Made by a program: the position numbers and the translations under genes. The notes under the pieces are model-generated. The model saw nothing but the letters and a program-made list of their open reading frames with translations. It was not told the DNA's origin and made no database searches. A stretch of 64,000 nt of DNA, taken from positions 1,116,001 to 1,180,000 of the forward strand of contig CAWHMK010000001.1 of assembly GCA_963830545.1 (NCBI GenBank), read 5' to 3'. This document shows positions 10,867-23,270 of this stretch, one piece after another. This DNA comes from DATGJX01 sp963830545 (GTDB lineage Bacteria > Vulcanimicrobiota > Vulcanimicrobiia > Vulcanimicrobiales > Vulcanimicrobiaceae). The stretch's first letter is position 1. Every line of letters begins with the position of its first letter.

Positions 10867-12417
10867 TCAGTTGCGTTGCCACGTTTCGGGTGAAACGGGA
10901 TAGCGCAGCATGTCGCGCGCAAATCCCCGCACGTGCGCACTCACCCCGTCGAAATACGTTTCATAGTACAGCGGGATCACCGGAACCTCGTCGTGGATCA
11001 GACGCTGCATCGCGATGAAGTCGCGCCGGCGCCGCTCCGCGGTGCTCGTGCGTTCCTGATCGCGATACAATGCCTCGAACCGCGGATCGCAGAACCTCGT
11101 GATGTTGTCTCCGTCGGCGTTTGCCTGCGCGCAGAGAAATACGACCGACTGTTCCGGATCCGCGCCGCCCAGCCATCCGTCGATCGAAATCGTGAACCGC
11201 GCGTTGCGAATCGGCCCTTCGGGCGCGTTGAACAGCGCGGTCGGGAACTGTTTGATCGTCGCGTGAATGCCGGCCTGCGCGAGCTGCTCCTGCACTACCG
11301 CAGCAATTCTTCCGAAAAGTTGCTCCTCGCTCGCCGTGACTATCGAAACGTCGACATGCTTTCTGCCAAGCAATGCCCGCGCGGCGCGTAGATCGTGCCG
11401 GTAAGCCTGAATCCCGGAGTCGTGCCAGCGCAGGACCGGCGGCAGAAACGCCGCGGCTTGCGGATAGGCGTGTTCGTATGCGGCCGCAATCGTGTTCATG
11501 TCGAGAGCGTTAGCGATAGCTCGTCGCACTCGCAGATCGCTCGTGGGCGCGCGGCCGGTTTGCAGACTCAGCCAAAACGTCGCGTTCTCCGGCGTGCGCA
11601 GCACCTTTATGCCGGGCAGCGCTCGCGCACGTGCCAGCATCTCCGGATAGATGGGCGCAATGTCGACGTCGCCGGCACGCAATGCGTTGAAGGCTGCATC
11701 AGCGTCGGGGATGATCCGCAACGTCAACCGCGCAAGCAACGGCTTCGGGCGGAAATAGGGATTGGGCTCGAGCACGATCCGATCGCCGCGCTGCCAGCGC
11801 ACGACGCGAAACGGACCGCTGCCGAACGGGCGCTGTTCCCACCCAGCCTGCTGCAGCAGCGTGCCATGGAACGCGTGCGCCGGAAGAATGCCGAATGCGA
11901 AATCGGACTCGGCGAACAGGCGGCTCACCGCGGCGTTCCACGGCGTTTTCAAACGTATCACGATCGTATATGGATCCGGCGCACGTAGCCATGAAATGCG
12001 CTGGTACGCATCGACGGAAAGCACATTGTTGCGTGGATCCATGAGAGCGCGGTACGTGAACGCGACGTCGGCCGACGTAAGCGGCTTGCCGTCTGCGAAA
12101 CGGATGCCGCGCCGCAAATGATAGGTGATGCGCATGCCGTCCGCCGAAATGCCGCCGTTCGCGCGCGACGGAATGCGCGTGACGAGCACCGGCGTCAACC
12201 GGTTGGAGGCGTCGACGCCGATCAGCGTTTGGCAGATCAGCAGGTCGTAGCCGATCGTCATTTGATCGTGGGCCAGCAGAGGATTCAGCGACGGCGGATC
12301 CACGACATCGGCGATGCGCAACGCACCAGCGCCCGCCCCTGAGCCGCGAAACCGCGAACTGCTGCACGCGCACAGCAGAAGCGCAGCACAGAAAAACGCA
12401 GAACCGCCGCATTGCAC
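10867..12417 (-). CDS. peptide/oligopeptide ABC transporter substrate-binding lipoprotein
   Basis: A 516-residue family-5 extracellular solute-binding protein. The N-terminus has a hydrophobic stretch and lipobox (LLCAC, lipidated Cys18). Typical blocks are DPPSLNPLLAHDQ, the RFADGKPLTSADVAFTYRALMDP region, GSGPFRVVRW and DGWLGGADPE. Start is GTG at 12417; the nearby ATG is out of frame. No permease or ATPase genes are adjacent, so it must share a transporter encoded elsewhere. It is 33 bases after an S10 carboxypeptidase, suggesting peptides released outside the cell are its ligands. Confidence 0.9.
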   Translation of the reverse strand: MQCGGSAFFCAALLLCACSSSRFRGSGAGAGALRIADVVDPPSLNPLLAHDQMTIGYDLLICQTLIGVDASNRLTPVLVTRIPSRANGGISADGMRITYHLRRGIRFADGKPLTSADVAFTYRALMDPRNNVLSVDAYQRISWLRAPDPYTIVIRLKTPWNAAVSRLFAESDFAFGILPAHAFHGTLLQQAGWEQRPFGSGPFRVVRWQRGDRIVLEPNPYFRPKPLLARLTLRIIPDADAAFNALRAGDVDIAPIYPEMLARARALPGIKVLRTPENATFWLSLQTGRAPTSDLRVRRAIANALDMNTIAAAYEHAYPQAAAFLPPVLRWHDSGIQAYRHDLRAARALLGRKHVDVSIVTASEEQLFGRIAAVVQEQLAQAGIHATIKQFPTALFNAPEGPIRNARFTISIDGWLGGADPEQSVVFLCAQANADGDNITRFCDPRFEALYRDQERTSTAERRRRDFIAMQRLIHDEVPVIPLYYETYFDGVSAHVRGFARDMLRYPVSPETWQRN

Positions 12418-12450
12418 GGCGGTTCTGCGCGCTTCTAACGCCCCCTTGGT

Positions 12451-13971
12451 TTATCTCCCCGAAAGCGCTTTGTCGTACCAGCGGTCCAAGTCGGCCTTAT
12501 ACGCGGCGCGCGCGGTTGGGCTCAGGTAGATCATGTGGCCGGATTCGTACGCGCGAAAGATGATGTTCGGCCGCAGCGCCGGCGCGATATCCAAGTGGTC
12601 GAACGTGTACTTCGTCGCGAAGTACGGGGTCGCGAAGTCATAGTAGCCGTTCGCGGAAAAGACCTGCAGATGCGGGTTTTCAGACATCGCGCTTGCGAGA
12701 TCCGGAACGACGTTTGCCGGCGGATCGTCTCCGTTGTGATGCATATCCCACTGCCGGTTCACCGAATAGGAAAGCGGATCGTACGTCAAGTTGGTATCGT
12801 AATGCAACTGTCCGCGCACGTACGCGCTCCAGGCGGAAACGACCGCGCTGTTCATGCCGACGTCCGACGGATCGTAATCGGGATAGTCCCCAAGGCGGTC
12901 GGTGCCGTATAAAGCGTATCGTCCGTCATAGCGACCGACGACGATGTCCCGATCGCGCATGAGCTCCTTTTCGAACACGTAGTACGGAACACGCATGTGC
13001 GAGTTACGCAGGAACTGTTCGGAAAGGCCGATGTAGTCGTGCAGTTTGCGCACGACGTCCGCGCGCGTCGACGCATCCAGCGTATCGCCTTCGGTCAGCG
13101 CGTGCAGGTACTCGCCGCCCGCGAATGATTCGACCGCCTTTAGGAATGACTGCAGGCTGCCGCGCTGTCCGGGAACGCGATGATGGTACCACGCCACCGC
13201 CGCTTCGCTCGGCAGATAGAGCACGTACGCCCAATCGCCGCCGCCGATAGGATCGAAGCCGCCGAGCCCCGTCAGCCCGAAATTCAGCACCGAAGACTGA
13301 AAGACGACGCCGTTGATCTGCACGTTGGCGTCCTGCAGCATGTTCACCAGAACCGCGTCGCGCGTGGTTCCATAGCTTTCGCCGAACAAAAACTTCGGAG
13401 AGTTCCACCGGTCGAACGACGAGAGATAGCGCTGAATGAATTGAGTGAATGCGCGGCCGTCCTGATCGATGCCGAAAAAGTCTTTCGGGTTGCCGTATCC
13501 GAGAACGCGGCTGTAGCCGGTGTCCGGCGCGTCGACGAAAACTTCATCCGTTTTGTCGAGCAAGCTGTCGTGATTGTCGACCAATTCGTACGGCGCGGGA
13601 GGCGTCGCCGCACCATTGGTGAGGTCGACCCGAACGGGTCCGTACGATGCCATGCGCAGCCAAACGGTCGAACTCCCAGGGCCGCCGTTATAGAAGAACG
13701 TGATCGGGCGTTTGCTGAGGTTCGCTCCGTCCTTGGTGTAAGCCACGTAGAACATGCGCGCCGTGATCTGGTTCTTGTCGTTGCGCAGCGTAATCGTTCC
13801 CGCTCGTGCGCTGTACGGTATCGTTTGGCCGTCGACCCGATTGACGTGATGCGTTACGGCGTCCGGTGTAGCCGGAGGAACGTACGGCCTCTTTTCACGT
13901 TGGGATGCAGGCGCCGCCGCAAGCATGCCGATGCTCGCGAGAATGGCCAGCAGTTTCTTGAGATGATTCAT
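12451..13971 (-). CDS. exported S10 serine carboxypeptidase, intact copy
   Basis: A 506-residue peptidase of family S10, which trims C-terminal residues from peptides. Signal peptide about 1-23. The substrate-binding block FFYNGGPGSS and the nucleophile motif GESYG are clear; the catalytic Asp lies in NGYYDFATP and the His in ESGHMIYL. The ATG at 13971 has AAGG just upstream. It follows a paralogous copy by 11 bases and precedes the peptide-binding lipoprotein by 33, so all three are likely one unit. Confidence 0.92.
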   Translation of the reverse strand: MNHLKKLLAILASIGMLAAAPASQREKRPYVPPATPDAVTHHVNRVDGQTIPYSARAGTITLRNDKNQITARMFYVAYTKDGANLSKRPITFFYNGGPGSSTVWLRMASYGPVRVDLTNGAATPPAPYELVDNHDSLLDKTDEVFVDAPDTGYSRVLGYGNPKDFFGIDQDGRAFTQFIQRYLSSFDRWNSPKFLFGESYGTTRDAVLVNMLQDANVQINGVVFQSSVLNFGLTGLGGFDPIGGGDWAYVLYLPSEAAVAWYHHRVPGQRGSLQSFLKAVESFAGGEYLHALTEGDTLDASTRADVVRKLHDYIGLSEQFLRNSHMRVPYYVFEKELMRDRDIVVGRYDGRYALYGTDRLGDYPDYDPSDVGMNSAVVSAWSAYVRGQLHYDTNLTYDPLSYSVNRQWDMHHNGDDPPANVVPDLASAMSENPHLQVFSANGYYDFATPYFATKYTFDHLDIAPALRPNIIFRAYESGHMIYLSPTARAAYKADLDRWYDKALSGR

Positions 13972-13982
13972 CCTTGCATCCT

Positions 13983-15534
13983 CTAGCGGCGCATCGCACT
14001 GTCGTACCAGCGCGAGAGATCGGATTTGTAAGCGGCAAGCGCGGAATCATCCAAATAGATCATGTGACCCGATTGGTAGAATCCGTACGTGACGTTGCCC
14101 TGCAGCGCCGGAGCGATCTCCAAGTGCTGCAGCGTGTACATCGTCGCGAAGAACGGCGTTGCGAAATCGTAGTAGCCGTTTGCCGAGAAGACTTTGAGGT
14201 CCGGGTTTTGCGTCATCGCGTCGGCGAGATCGGGCGCAACGTTCGTCGGCTGCCGGCGATTGTGCTTGAAATCCCATTCGCTGCCGTTCGCGTAGATGAT
14301 GTCGTAGATGTTGGGGCGATACGGGATCGGCGGATTGAACTGCAAGTCTTCCCGGACGTACTGATTCACTGCCGTCGTATAGGGCGCGTCAATCGACGAG
14401 TCGGTCGGATCCCACGGCGGTCCTTCGTTCGACGCCGGATGTAAGCCATACGTGGTGTAGCGCGAATCGAGGCGTCCTATCACGACGTTTTGCGAACGCA
14501 GCAGCTCGCGCTGAAAGCGATCGTACGGAACACGCAGATTCGATTCGAGAACATACGATATGGGAACGCCGAGGTACGACGCGAGCCGGCTCGCCACCGC
14601 GTTGCGCTGAGCGGAACCCAGCGCGCTGCCTGCATACAGCGCGCTCAGATATTCACCGGTGGCGAAGTGCTCGACCGTGCTCAGAAATCCGGCCAAGTCC
14701 GCCGGTTTGTTCCGAATCTTATTGTGATACCACGCCGTCGCCGCTTCGGTCGGCAGATAGAGGACGTACGGCCAATCGCCCGTCGCATTCGGTTCGCCGT
14801 TGCCGTAATCGAGTCCGAAATTCAGAATGCTCGATTGCAGCACGACACCGTTGAGCGAAACGCCGTGCTGCAGCAAATAGTCCGCGAGCGCGGCCGAACG
14901 CGTCGTTCCGTCAGCTTTCGCCGAAGATGAACTTCGGTGAGTTCCACCGCCCGAACGTCGTGATGTAATTTTGAATGAACTGCGCGAAGGCCGCTACGTC
15001 TTGATCGACGCCGAAAAAGTCTTTCGCTTTGCCTGCGCCCACGAAACGTCCGAAGCCGCTGTCCGGCATGTCGATGAACACGAGATCGCTTTTATCGAGC
15101 AGACTGTACGGATTGTCCGCGATGCGGTATGGCGGCGGACCGGACGGCTGCCCGTTGCCGGCCAGCACGCGCACGGGGCCGAACGATCCCATGCGCAACC
15201 ACATGGTCGAACTTCCCGGACCGCCGTTATACAAAAATGTAACGGGACGCGCCGTCGGGCTCGCTCCATCGAGAGTGTACGCGGTGTAGAACATTCGCGC
15301 CGTAGGCTGGCCCTGCTCGTTGCTGAGCGTAATGAGGCCTGCGCGCGCGGTGTACGCGTATTGCGTACCGCCGATGGTATCGGTATGGTGCGTTACTGCA
15401 TCGGGAAAATCGTCCGACGCGACGGCGGACGGGGTGGAAGGCGGTGCTGACGGCGTGGGCGACGGCGCAGGAGCCGCACCCAGCAGCAACACGCCGGCAA
15501 TCGTGATTGCCAGAATGTTTCTCGCGAATTGCAT
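13983..15534 (-). CDS. second S10 serine carboxypeptidase, broken by one inserted base at the active site
   Basis: A paralog of the adjacent copy, about 516 residues when the frame is repaired. Signal peptide (LAITIAGVLLLGAAPAP) followed by a Pro/Ser linker, then LYNGGPGSS, and after the break NGYYDFATPF and YQSGHMIYL. At 14912 one extra base turns the expected GES-Y-G into GES-stop; removing it restores YGTTR and the rest of the protein. The total length (3n+1) agrees. The in-frame TGA is not selenocysteine, since the downstream protein continues in another frame. Either a sequencing error or a fresh pseudogene. Confidence 0.88.
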
Positions 15535-15545
15535 GCGAGTGTATA

Positions 15546-15845
15546 CTACAAAGCTTTGCCGCTCTCCGTGGTGCCGAAGATTAGGCACGCGTCGGCACCC
15601 ATTGGCGCATCGGTGGGCGTGCTCATCGACTCTTCCGCGCTGATTTCGTTCGGAAGATCGAGCTCGGTCGTGTGCCCCTGCGGGCATACCATGTGAACGA
15701 CCATTTCAGCCGGCGGGTCGTCTGCGGAAAATGCGATCGGCTCGGCCGCTGCATTTACGACGAACGAACGCGCCCCCGGTTCCGCCAGCAGCGCCGAGCA
15801 TTGCTCGCACCGCACTTGCGACAAATGCACGAGGCTCAGAAACAT
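15546..15845 (-). CDS. small Cys-containing protein, possibly zinc-binding
   Basis: A 99-residue protein with RCEQCSALL (Cys13, Cys16) and a second half-site MVCPQGHTTELDLP (Cys54, His58), compatible with one zinc knuckle. No signal or membrane helix. It begins inside the PadR stop codon (TGATG overlap), so the two are translated together. Function unknown; such small partners of PadR regulators are not characterised to my knowledge. Confidence 0.6.
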   Translation of the reverse strand: MFLSLVHLSQVRCEQCSALLAEPGARSFVVNAAAEPIAFSADDPPAEMVVHMVCPQGHTTELDLPNEISAEESMSTPTDAPMGADACLIFGTTESGKAL

Positions 15846-16246
15846 CAGCGGTACAATTCGCGCTTCAGATCCTCGACCGCTTCGCTTATCGCATCGAGGT
15901 AAGGCAGCATTGCACTCTTTATGCGTCGCAAACGCGCTTCGCCGTCCGGAGTGATGTGATAGATGCGCCGCGAGCGTTTGGTCGGATGATCCCACGTTGC
16001 CGACAGGAAGCCGCGTTCCTCGAGTCGCCGCAACAGCGGGTAAATTTTGTTCGTGTTCACTGCAATGAGTCCGCCGCAGATTTCGTCGATGCGCTGCATC
16101 AGCCCGTATCCGTGATCCGGACTCTTCTCGAGCAGGTGCAGAATGAGCACCGGAAATACGGTCTTGCTCTTGATCGGCCCGCGCAGGACCTCGTCGACGC
16201 GATGCGCGTGCTGGTCCTCGGCGTGCGGATGGTGCGCGGTCACCAT
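15845..16246 (-). CDS. PadR-family transcriptional regulator
   Basis: 133 residues with the PadR winged helix: VFPVLILHLLEKSPDHGYGLMQ, then VNTNKIYPLLRRLEERGFL and RRIYHITPDGEARL. A short C-terminal helix follows. PadR proteins are dimeric repressors that respond to small molecules or phenolics. The ATG at 16246 overlaps the end of fadD, and the stop overlaps the next small gene, placing it in the middle of the fadD-S10 operon. The His-rich N-terminus (AHHPHAEDQHAH) is unusual and could bind a metal. Confidence 0.88.
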   Translation of the reverse strand: MVTAHHPHAEDQHAHRVDEVLRGPIKSKTVFPVLILHLLEKSPDHGYGLMQRIDEICGGLIAVNTNKIYPLLRRLEERGFLSATWDHPTKRSRRIYHITPDGEARLRRIKSAMLPYLDAISEAVEDLKRELYR

Positions 16247-18039
16247 GCCGGTGAGGGAACCGCCCCTTCGCCGTACATTCGGTCGATCTCTTTTGCATAG
16301 CGCGCTTCGACGATGCGCCGCTTGACTTTGAGGGTCGGAGAAGCCGCCGCTCTCCACGGTCATCTCATGCGGCAGTACGACGATTTTGCGCACTTGTTCG
16401 AACTTGGCCAGATCGTCCGTGTTCCGGCGGACTTCTTTGGTAAGGAAGGTCATGACGTCCGGACGCGCGGCGAGCTGTTCACGGGAATGTTTTGCTCGAT
16501 ACCGAGTTCCGCGCGAACCAAATCCCAATTGGGTGAAACGAGCGCTGCCGGATGTGGGCGCCCATCGCCGGTGAGCATTACCTGATTGACGTATACCGAT
16601 CGCTTTATTGCGGCTTCAACTCGCGACGGGGCGACGAATTTTCCACCGGACGTCTTGAACAATTCCTTCTTGCGATCGGTGATGAGTAAGAATCCATCCG
16701 CGTCGACGGCGCCGATGTCACCCGTGTGGTACCACCCGTCTTCTATCGCCTCCGCGGTCGCCTGCGGGTTTTTATAGTATCCCATCATGACGTTCGGACC
16801 GCGCGCGAGAATCTCGCCGTCCGGCGCGAGCTTGATGCGCACGCCCGGAATCGGCGTGCCCACCGTGCCGTAATGATTTTCGGAGTACGTGTTTACGGTG
16901 ATGACGGGAGAACATTCCGTCGGCCCGTAGCCTTCGAGAATCTCGATGTCGGCGCCGAGCAGCATCATCGCCGTATCGAAATGCAGCGGCGCCGATCCGC
17001 TCGCCAAAAACTTGAGCCGGTCGAGTCCCAGCAGCGGGCGCAGCTTCCTGAGAACGAGTGCATGCGCGGCGCGATATTGCAGCGAAAGCGCCGGTGCCGG
17101 TCGAACGCCGCGCGTTTTCGCCGACATGTAGTCGCGGCCGACCGCCAACGCCCAAGGCACGAGTTTGCTTTGCAAACCGCCGTGCAGTTTCGCTTTCACT
17201 GTTATGCCGGCGATCATCCGTTCGAAAATTCGCGGCACCGCGGTCATGAAAAGGGGGCGCACCTCTCGCAGATCTTCCAGCAACTCGTCGACGCTGTGCG
17301 CGATGTTGTGCCGCAACCCCGCCAGCATGTAGCCGTAGATGAAACAGTGCTCGTAAATGTGCGAGAACGGAAGCACGGAAAGGACGTCGCTGCCGGGAGG
17401 AAGAGCGTCGAGCGCGCGACTCATCGTCGATTGCGCGGTAAAGACCAGATTGTAGTGGGAGAGCATCACGCCCTTCGGCTCGCCTGTCGTTCCCGACGTG
17501 TAAATCAAGATCGCGAGATCGTCGGGCGAAATTGCGGCTTCCAAAGCCTGCGGCCAGTCGGGATGCTGCGCGTGCACATGCGCGCCGCGAGCTTCGAATG
17601 CCGCGAGCGATTCATCGCCGCTTCCTTCGAAGACGATCGTCCGCGGCACCGTCACGGCCAGTTTGCGCAGCCGGTCCGCGGCAAGCGGCGTGTCCACGAA
17701 AATCAGATTTGCTTCCGAATTTTGCAGGATGTACGCAACCTGATCGGGGGCCTGCGTCGGAAAGACCGGCACGACGACGCAGCCGGCGAACAACGCCGCG
17801 AAATCGGCAACGACCCAATTCACAGAATCCGCGGCGATGAGCGCGACGCGATCGCCTTTTGAAAGGCCGGCGTCGCGGATCGCGCTCGCCAAGTGCGCGA
17901 TTCGGGCGAGCAGATCGTCGGAGGATGTCGACTTCCATTCGCCGCCCTCGCGTTCGACGAGCACTGCGTCGCGACGCTGCGATAACGAGCGGCGGATGAG
18001 GGCCGGTAGCGTCTCTTTCGCCGGCAGCTGATCTTCCAT
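16240..18039 (-). CDS. fadD: long-chain acyl-CoA synthetase (AMP-forming), two frameshifts near the C-terminus
   Basis: An adenylate-forming ligase of about 599 residues that activates fatty acids to acyl-CoA. The AMP-binding motif YTSGTTGEPKGVMLSH and EGYGPTECSP are intact, as is the YHTGDIG and DRKKELFKTSGGK hinge. Two indels (about 16476 and 16345) break the last 110 residues; repairing them gives PVNELAARPDV and then a PTLKVKRRIVEARYAKEID ending, as expected for the family. The net length is a multiple of three. It starts 55 bases after comEA and overlaps padR. Both indels lie at predicted GAGCT positions. Confidence 0.88.
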
Positions 18040-18094
18040 GTGGCATAAGAGGATTCGCCCGGCTTTTCTCCGGGTCCCTTTGCGCGCGGACTTT

Positions 18095-18704
18095 CTACGG
18101 CGAGCCCGCGACGCTTACGTATTCAGCCATCGCATCGATGCGCCGCTGCGTCATCCCCGCCACATCGGCCAGTTCGTCGACGGACGCAAATGGTCCATTC
18201 AGACGGCGGTATTCGACGATGCGCGACGCGAGCGTGGGTCCGATGCCCGGTATGGTTGCAAGTGCGTTTTCGTCAGCCGCATTCAAGTCGATTGCCGCGC
18301 TGGGCAGCGCTGAAGAGGTGCGCGACGCGCCTTTTCGCTTTCGTCGGCGCACGGGCGAGGCCGTCTCTCCCAAGCGCAGCACACGAATTTCTTCGCCGTC
18401 ACTCACGCGCTCGGCGAGATTTACCGCTGCAGGATCGGCGTCGGCGCGCAATCCGCCGGCGCGCGCGACCGCCTCGTTCACACGGGCGCCCGATTCGACG
18501 CGGTACAAACCCGGATGCGCAACGGCTCCGACGACGTACACGACCGCCGAGGCGGCGATGCGCGGCAATGAATGTCCTTGCCGCAAATGCTGAGAAGGCG
18601 GTGCGAGAGACGCGGCAGACGCAATCGCCGGCGGCGGAGCGGGATGACGAAGTGCAACGAGCACCGCGACCGACAACGGCGCCGAGAACAAGCAAACGCT
18701 TCAT
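18095..18704 (-). CDS. comEA: competence protein ComEA (SLBB plus helix-hairpin-helix), frameshift near the start
   Basis: ComEA binds incoming double-stranded DNA at the membrane during transformation. After an N-terminal hydrophobic segment there is an SLBB domain (VYVVGAVAHPGLYRVESGAR) and a C-terminal helix-hairpin-helix pair (IDLNAADENALATIPGIGPTLA, then RLNGPFASVDELADVAG). The in-frame start would be TTG at 18691, but an ATG at 18704 opens MKRLLVLGAVVG, a proper membrane anchor, one frame away; the span is 3n+1, so a single extra base near 18680 is likely. Divergent from leuS. comEC lies 4.5 kb away. Confidence 0.87.
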
Positions 18705-18760
18705 GCGGCGCCTTCACGCCGAGGCGCACCGCCTGAAAGGGGTGCGGCACCGGCCTTCCC

Positions 18761-18766
18761 TATAAC
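18761..18766 (+). promoter_or_regulatory. candidate -10 element of leuS
   Basis: TATAAC sits ten bases before the leuS ATG, which would place transcription start at or within a few bases of the start codon (a leaderless or near-leaderless message). No Shine-Dalgarno sequence is visible before this ATG, which agrees. No clear -35 was found. Confidence 0.4.
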
Positions 18767-18775
18767 CGTCATGCT

Positions 18776-21238
<2,463 letters not shown>

Positions 21239-21242
<4 letters not shown>

Positions 21243-22294
21243 GTACTAGTCGCCTCGATAATCGATTCAGGGGCGCCGGTGGCGATGACGCGAGCCAATC
21301 GTAAGCCGGCCCTAATGAACAGTGCAGCGAACTCTTCGCGCGTGCGTTCGCGGCCGGGGAGCATGGCGAGCATTTCGAGATCGGTGAGTCGATCTTGCGA
21401 CCACCAGCGGTTTGGTGCGGGCACCACGATCTCGAACACTAAAACTCGCGCGTGAGCGGGCATTGCGGCGCGCACGTTTTCGAGGATTCGCTCGCACGAC
21501 GCGTCGTCCCAGTCATGCAGCACGTGGCTCAGCACGTACCCGTCCGCGCTTGGCGGCACGTCCGTAAAGATGTCGCCGGCAACGGCGTGAAGACGCTCAG
21601 TGGTTTGCACGCGCGCAGCGACGCTCGGCAATTCGAATACCGTGCCATGCAATTGCTCGTAGCTGCGCAGCACCGCGGAGAGTAGCGAACCGGTTCCGCC
21701 GCCCACGTCGACGGCATGACGCATTCGCGAGAAGTCATACGCGGCGGCAAACGGTTCTGCGAACAGCTGCGTGAGCGACTGCATCGCCGCATCGAACATG
21801 GCACTCGCCGCGGCGTTCTGCTCGAAATATTCGAAAAGCGAGCGGTTTTCGCCGACATCGAATCCAGGGCGATTCTCGCGTATGCCGGTTGCGAGATTCG
21901 CGTACGCTTGCATATGCCACGGCGCATTCGCATACCGAAGCATCGGGGCAGCGGAGTTTTCGCCGGAGAGCGCGCGGCCCAAGCGCCCCAGCGCGAAACG
22001 ATTGGGCGCGATGCATTTCACGACGTCATAGCCCGTCAGCGAGCGCAGCAGGCGAAAGAGTCGATCGCGATCGCCGTAACCGCGCTCGGCCAACTGCTCC
22101 GGGGTCAGCGGTCCCTTCGCGAGCGCGTCGGGGAGACGCAATTCGCAGAACGCCGCGAGGCTTTGTGCCACCCACGACATCGTGCCCAATTCCACGACTC
22201 CGTAGGACGGTGGAATGATTCGCCGCCGCAGCTTGGCCAGCACGTCGGCAACGCGAGTAACTGCGCGCAGCAGCAGCGGCGTCGGAACGCTCAT
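21239..22294 (-). CDS. SAM-dependent O-methyltransferase (plant-type family 2 fold)
   Basis: 351 residues. An N-terminal dimerisation helix region (about 30-110) precedes a Rossmann methyltransferase domain with the SAM loop VDVGGGTGSLL (about 196-205), VLHDWDD and the PGRERTREEF region typical of family-2 O-methyltransferases acting on small molecules such as polyketides, phenolics or carotenoid-like alcohols. The substrate is unknown. The ATG overlaps the stop of the upstream epimerase gene (ATGA), so they are coupled. Confidence 0.85.
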
Positions 22295-23226
22295 GACACG
22301 GCGAGGAGGCCCTTGAAATATTCGTACGTTTCGCGCATGCCATCGTAGAGTGCGGTGCGCGGCTCCCAGCCGAGTTCGCGCTTTGCAAGCGAATAGTCGA
22401 ATTGCGCGTCTCGCGCGTCGCCGGGGCGCTTCGGCCCATGCGTTATGGCCGGCTCCGTACCACCGATTTCGCACAGCATGCGATAAATCTCGTTTACGCT
22501 CGTACGCCGGTCGGTGCCGATGCAGTAACAGGTGCCGGATCCCCGCTCGAGCGCGATGACGTTTGCTTGCGCGACGTCTTTTGCGTACACGTAATCGCGC
22601 GTCTGCTCGCCGTCCCAATCTATGCGCACGCTTTGGCCTGCCAAAAATTTTCCGATGAAGATCGCGATCACCCCGGCTTCGCCGTTGGGGTCCTGGCGAG
22701 GCCCATAGACGTTGCCGTATCGCAAAGCCGTAAAATCCAGCCCGTGCTCCGCTTTGTAAAAGCGAAGGTAATGTTCCGAGACCATTTTCGTGATTCCGTA
22801 CGGGGATTCGGGGCGCTGCGGCGTGCTCTCGTTCATCGGCAGTGCATCGGGAGTACCGAACGTGGCGCCGCTCGATGCGAAAATGACTTTTCGTGCGCCG
22901 GCGCGCACGCTGCTATCGAGCACGTTGAGCAGTCCCATCACGTTCACGTCGGCATCGAATTTCGGATCGCGCGAACTGATCGCAACGCTGTGCTGGGCCG
23001 CGTGATGATTCACGACGTCGGGCTTGAATTCTTGAACGATCCGATCGATGCCGGCATCGCGCACGTCCATGTGTACGAAATGCGCTTGCTGCGGAACGTT
23101 TTCCCGGCGCCCGCCGCCGTGTTCCCAAAGTGAATCAAGAACGAGCACTTCGTGGCCCTGAGCCACGTACGCGTCCGCGATGTGTGAGCCGATGAATCCG
23201 GCGCCGCCGGTGAGCAGAATACGCAC
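22291..23226 (-). CDS. NAD-dependent epimerase/dehydratase (UDP-glucose 4-epimerase-like)
   Basis: 311 residues of the extended SDR family: NAD loop TGGAGFIG at 6-13, Ser/Thr in FASSGATFG, catalytic YGITK, and RYGNVYGPRQDP. These are GalE-type features, so it likely inverts the 4-hydroxyl of a nucleotide sugar. The start is GTG at 23226, chosen because AAGGAG lies six bases upstream and residue 2 begins the first strand. Divergent from comEC with only 44 bases between the starts. Confidence 0.88.
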   Translation of the reverse strand: MRILLTGGAGFIGSHIADAYVAQGHEVLVLDSLWEHGGGRRENVPQQAHFVHMDVRDAGIDRIVQEFKPDVVNHHAAQHSVAISSRDPKFDADVNVMGLLNVLDSSVRAGARKVIFASSGATFGTPDALPMNESTPQRPESPYGITKMVSEHYLRFYKAEHGLDFTALRYGNVYGPRQDPNGEAGVIAIFIGKFLAGQSVRIDWDGEQTRDYVYAKDVAQANVIALERGSGTCYCIGTDRRTSVNEIYRMLCEIGGTEPAITHGPKRPGDARDAQFDYSLAKRELGWEPRTALYDGMRETYEYFKGLLAVS

Positions 23227-23270
23227 GTTTGCTCCTTGCCGATGCTTACGGTCGTCGCGAATGCGCTCGT

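Noticed and set aside
14911..14925. In-frame TGA after GES in the second S10 peptidase as a selenocysteine codon, given selA nearby
   Set aside because: The conserved downstream sequence (YGTTR and onward) continues one frame away, so this is an inserted base. No SECIS-like need is implied.
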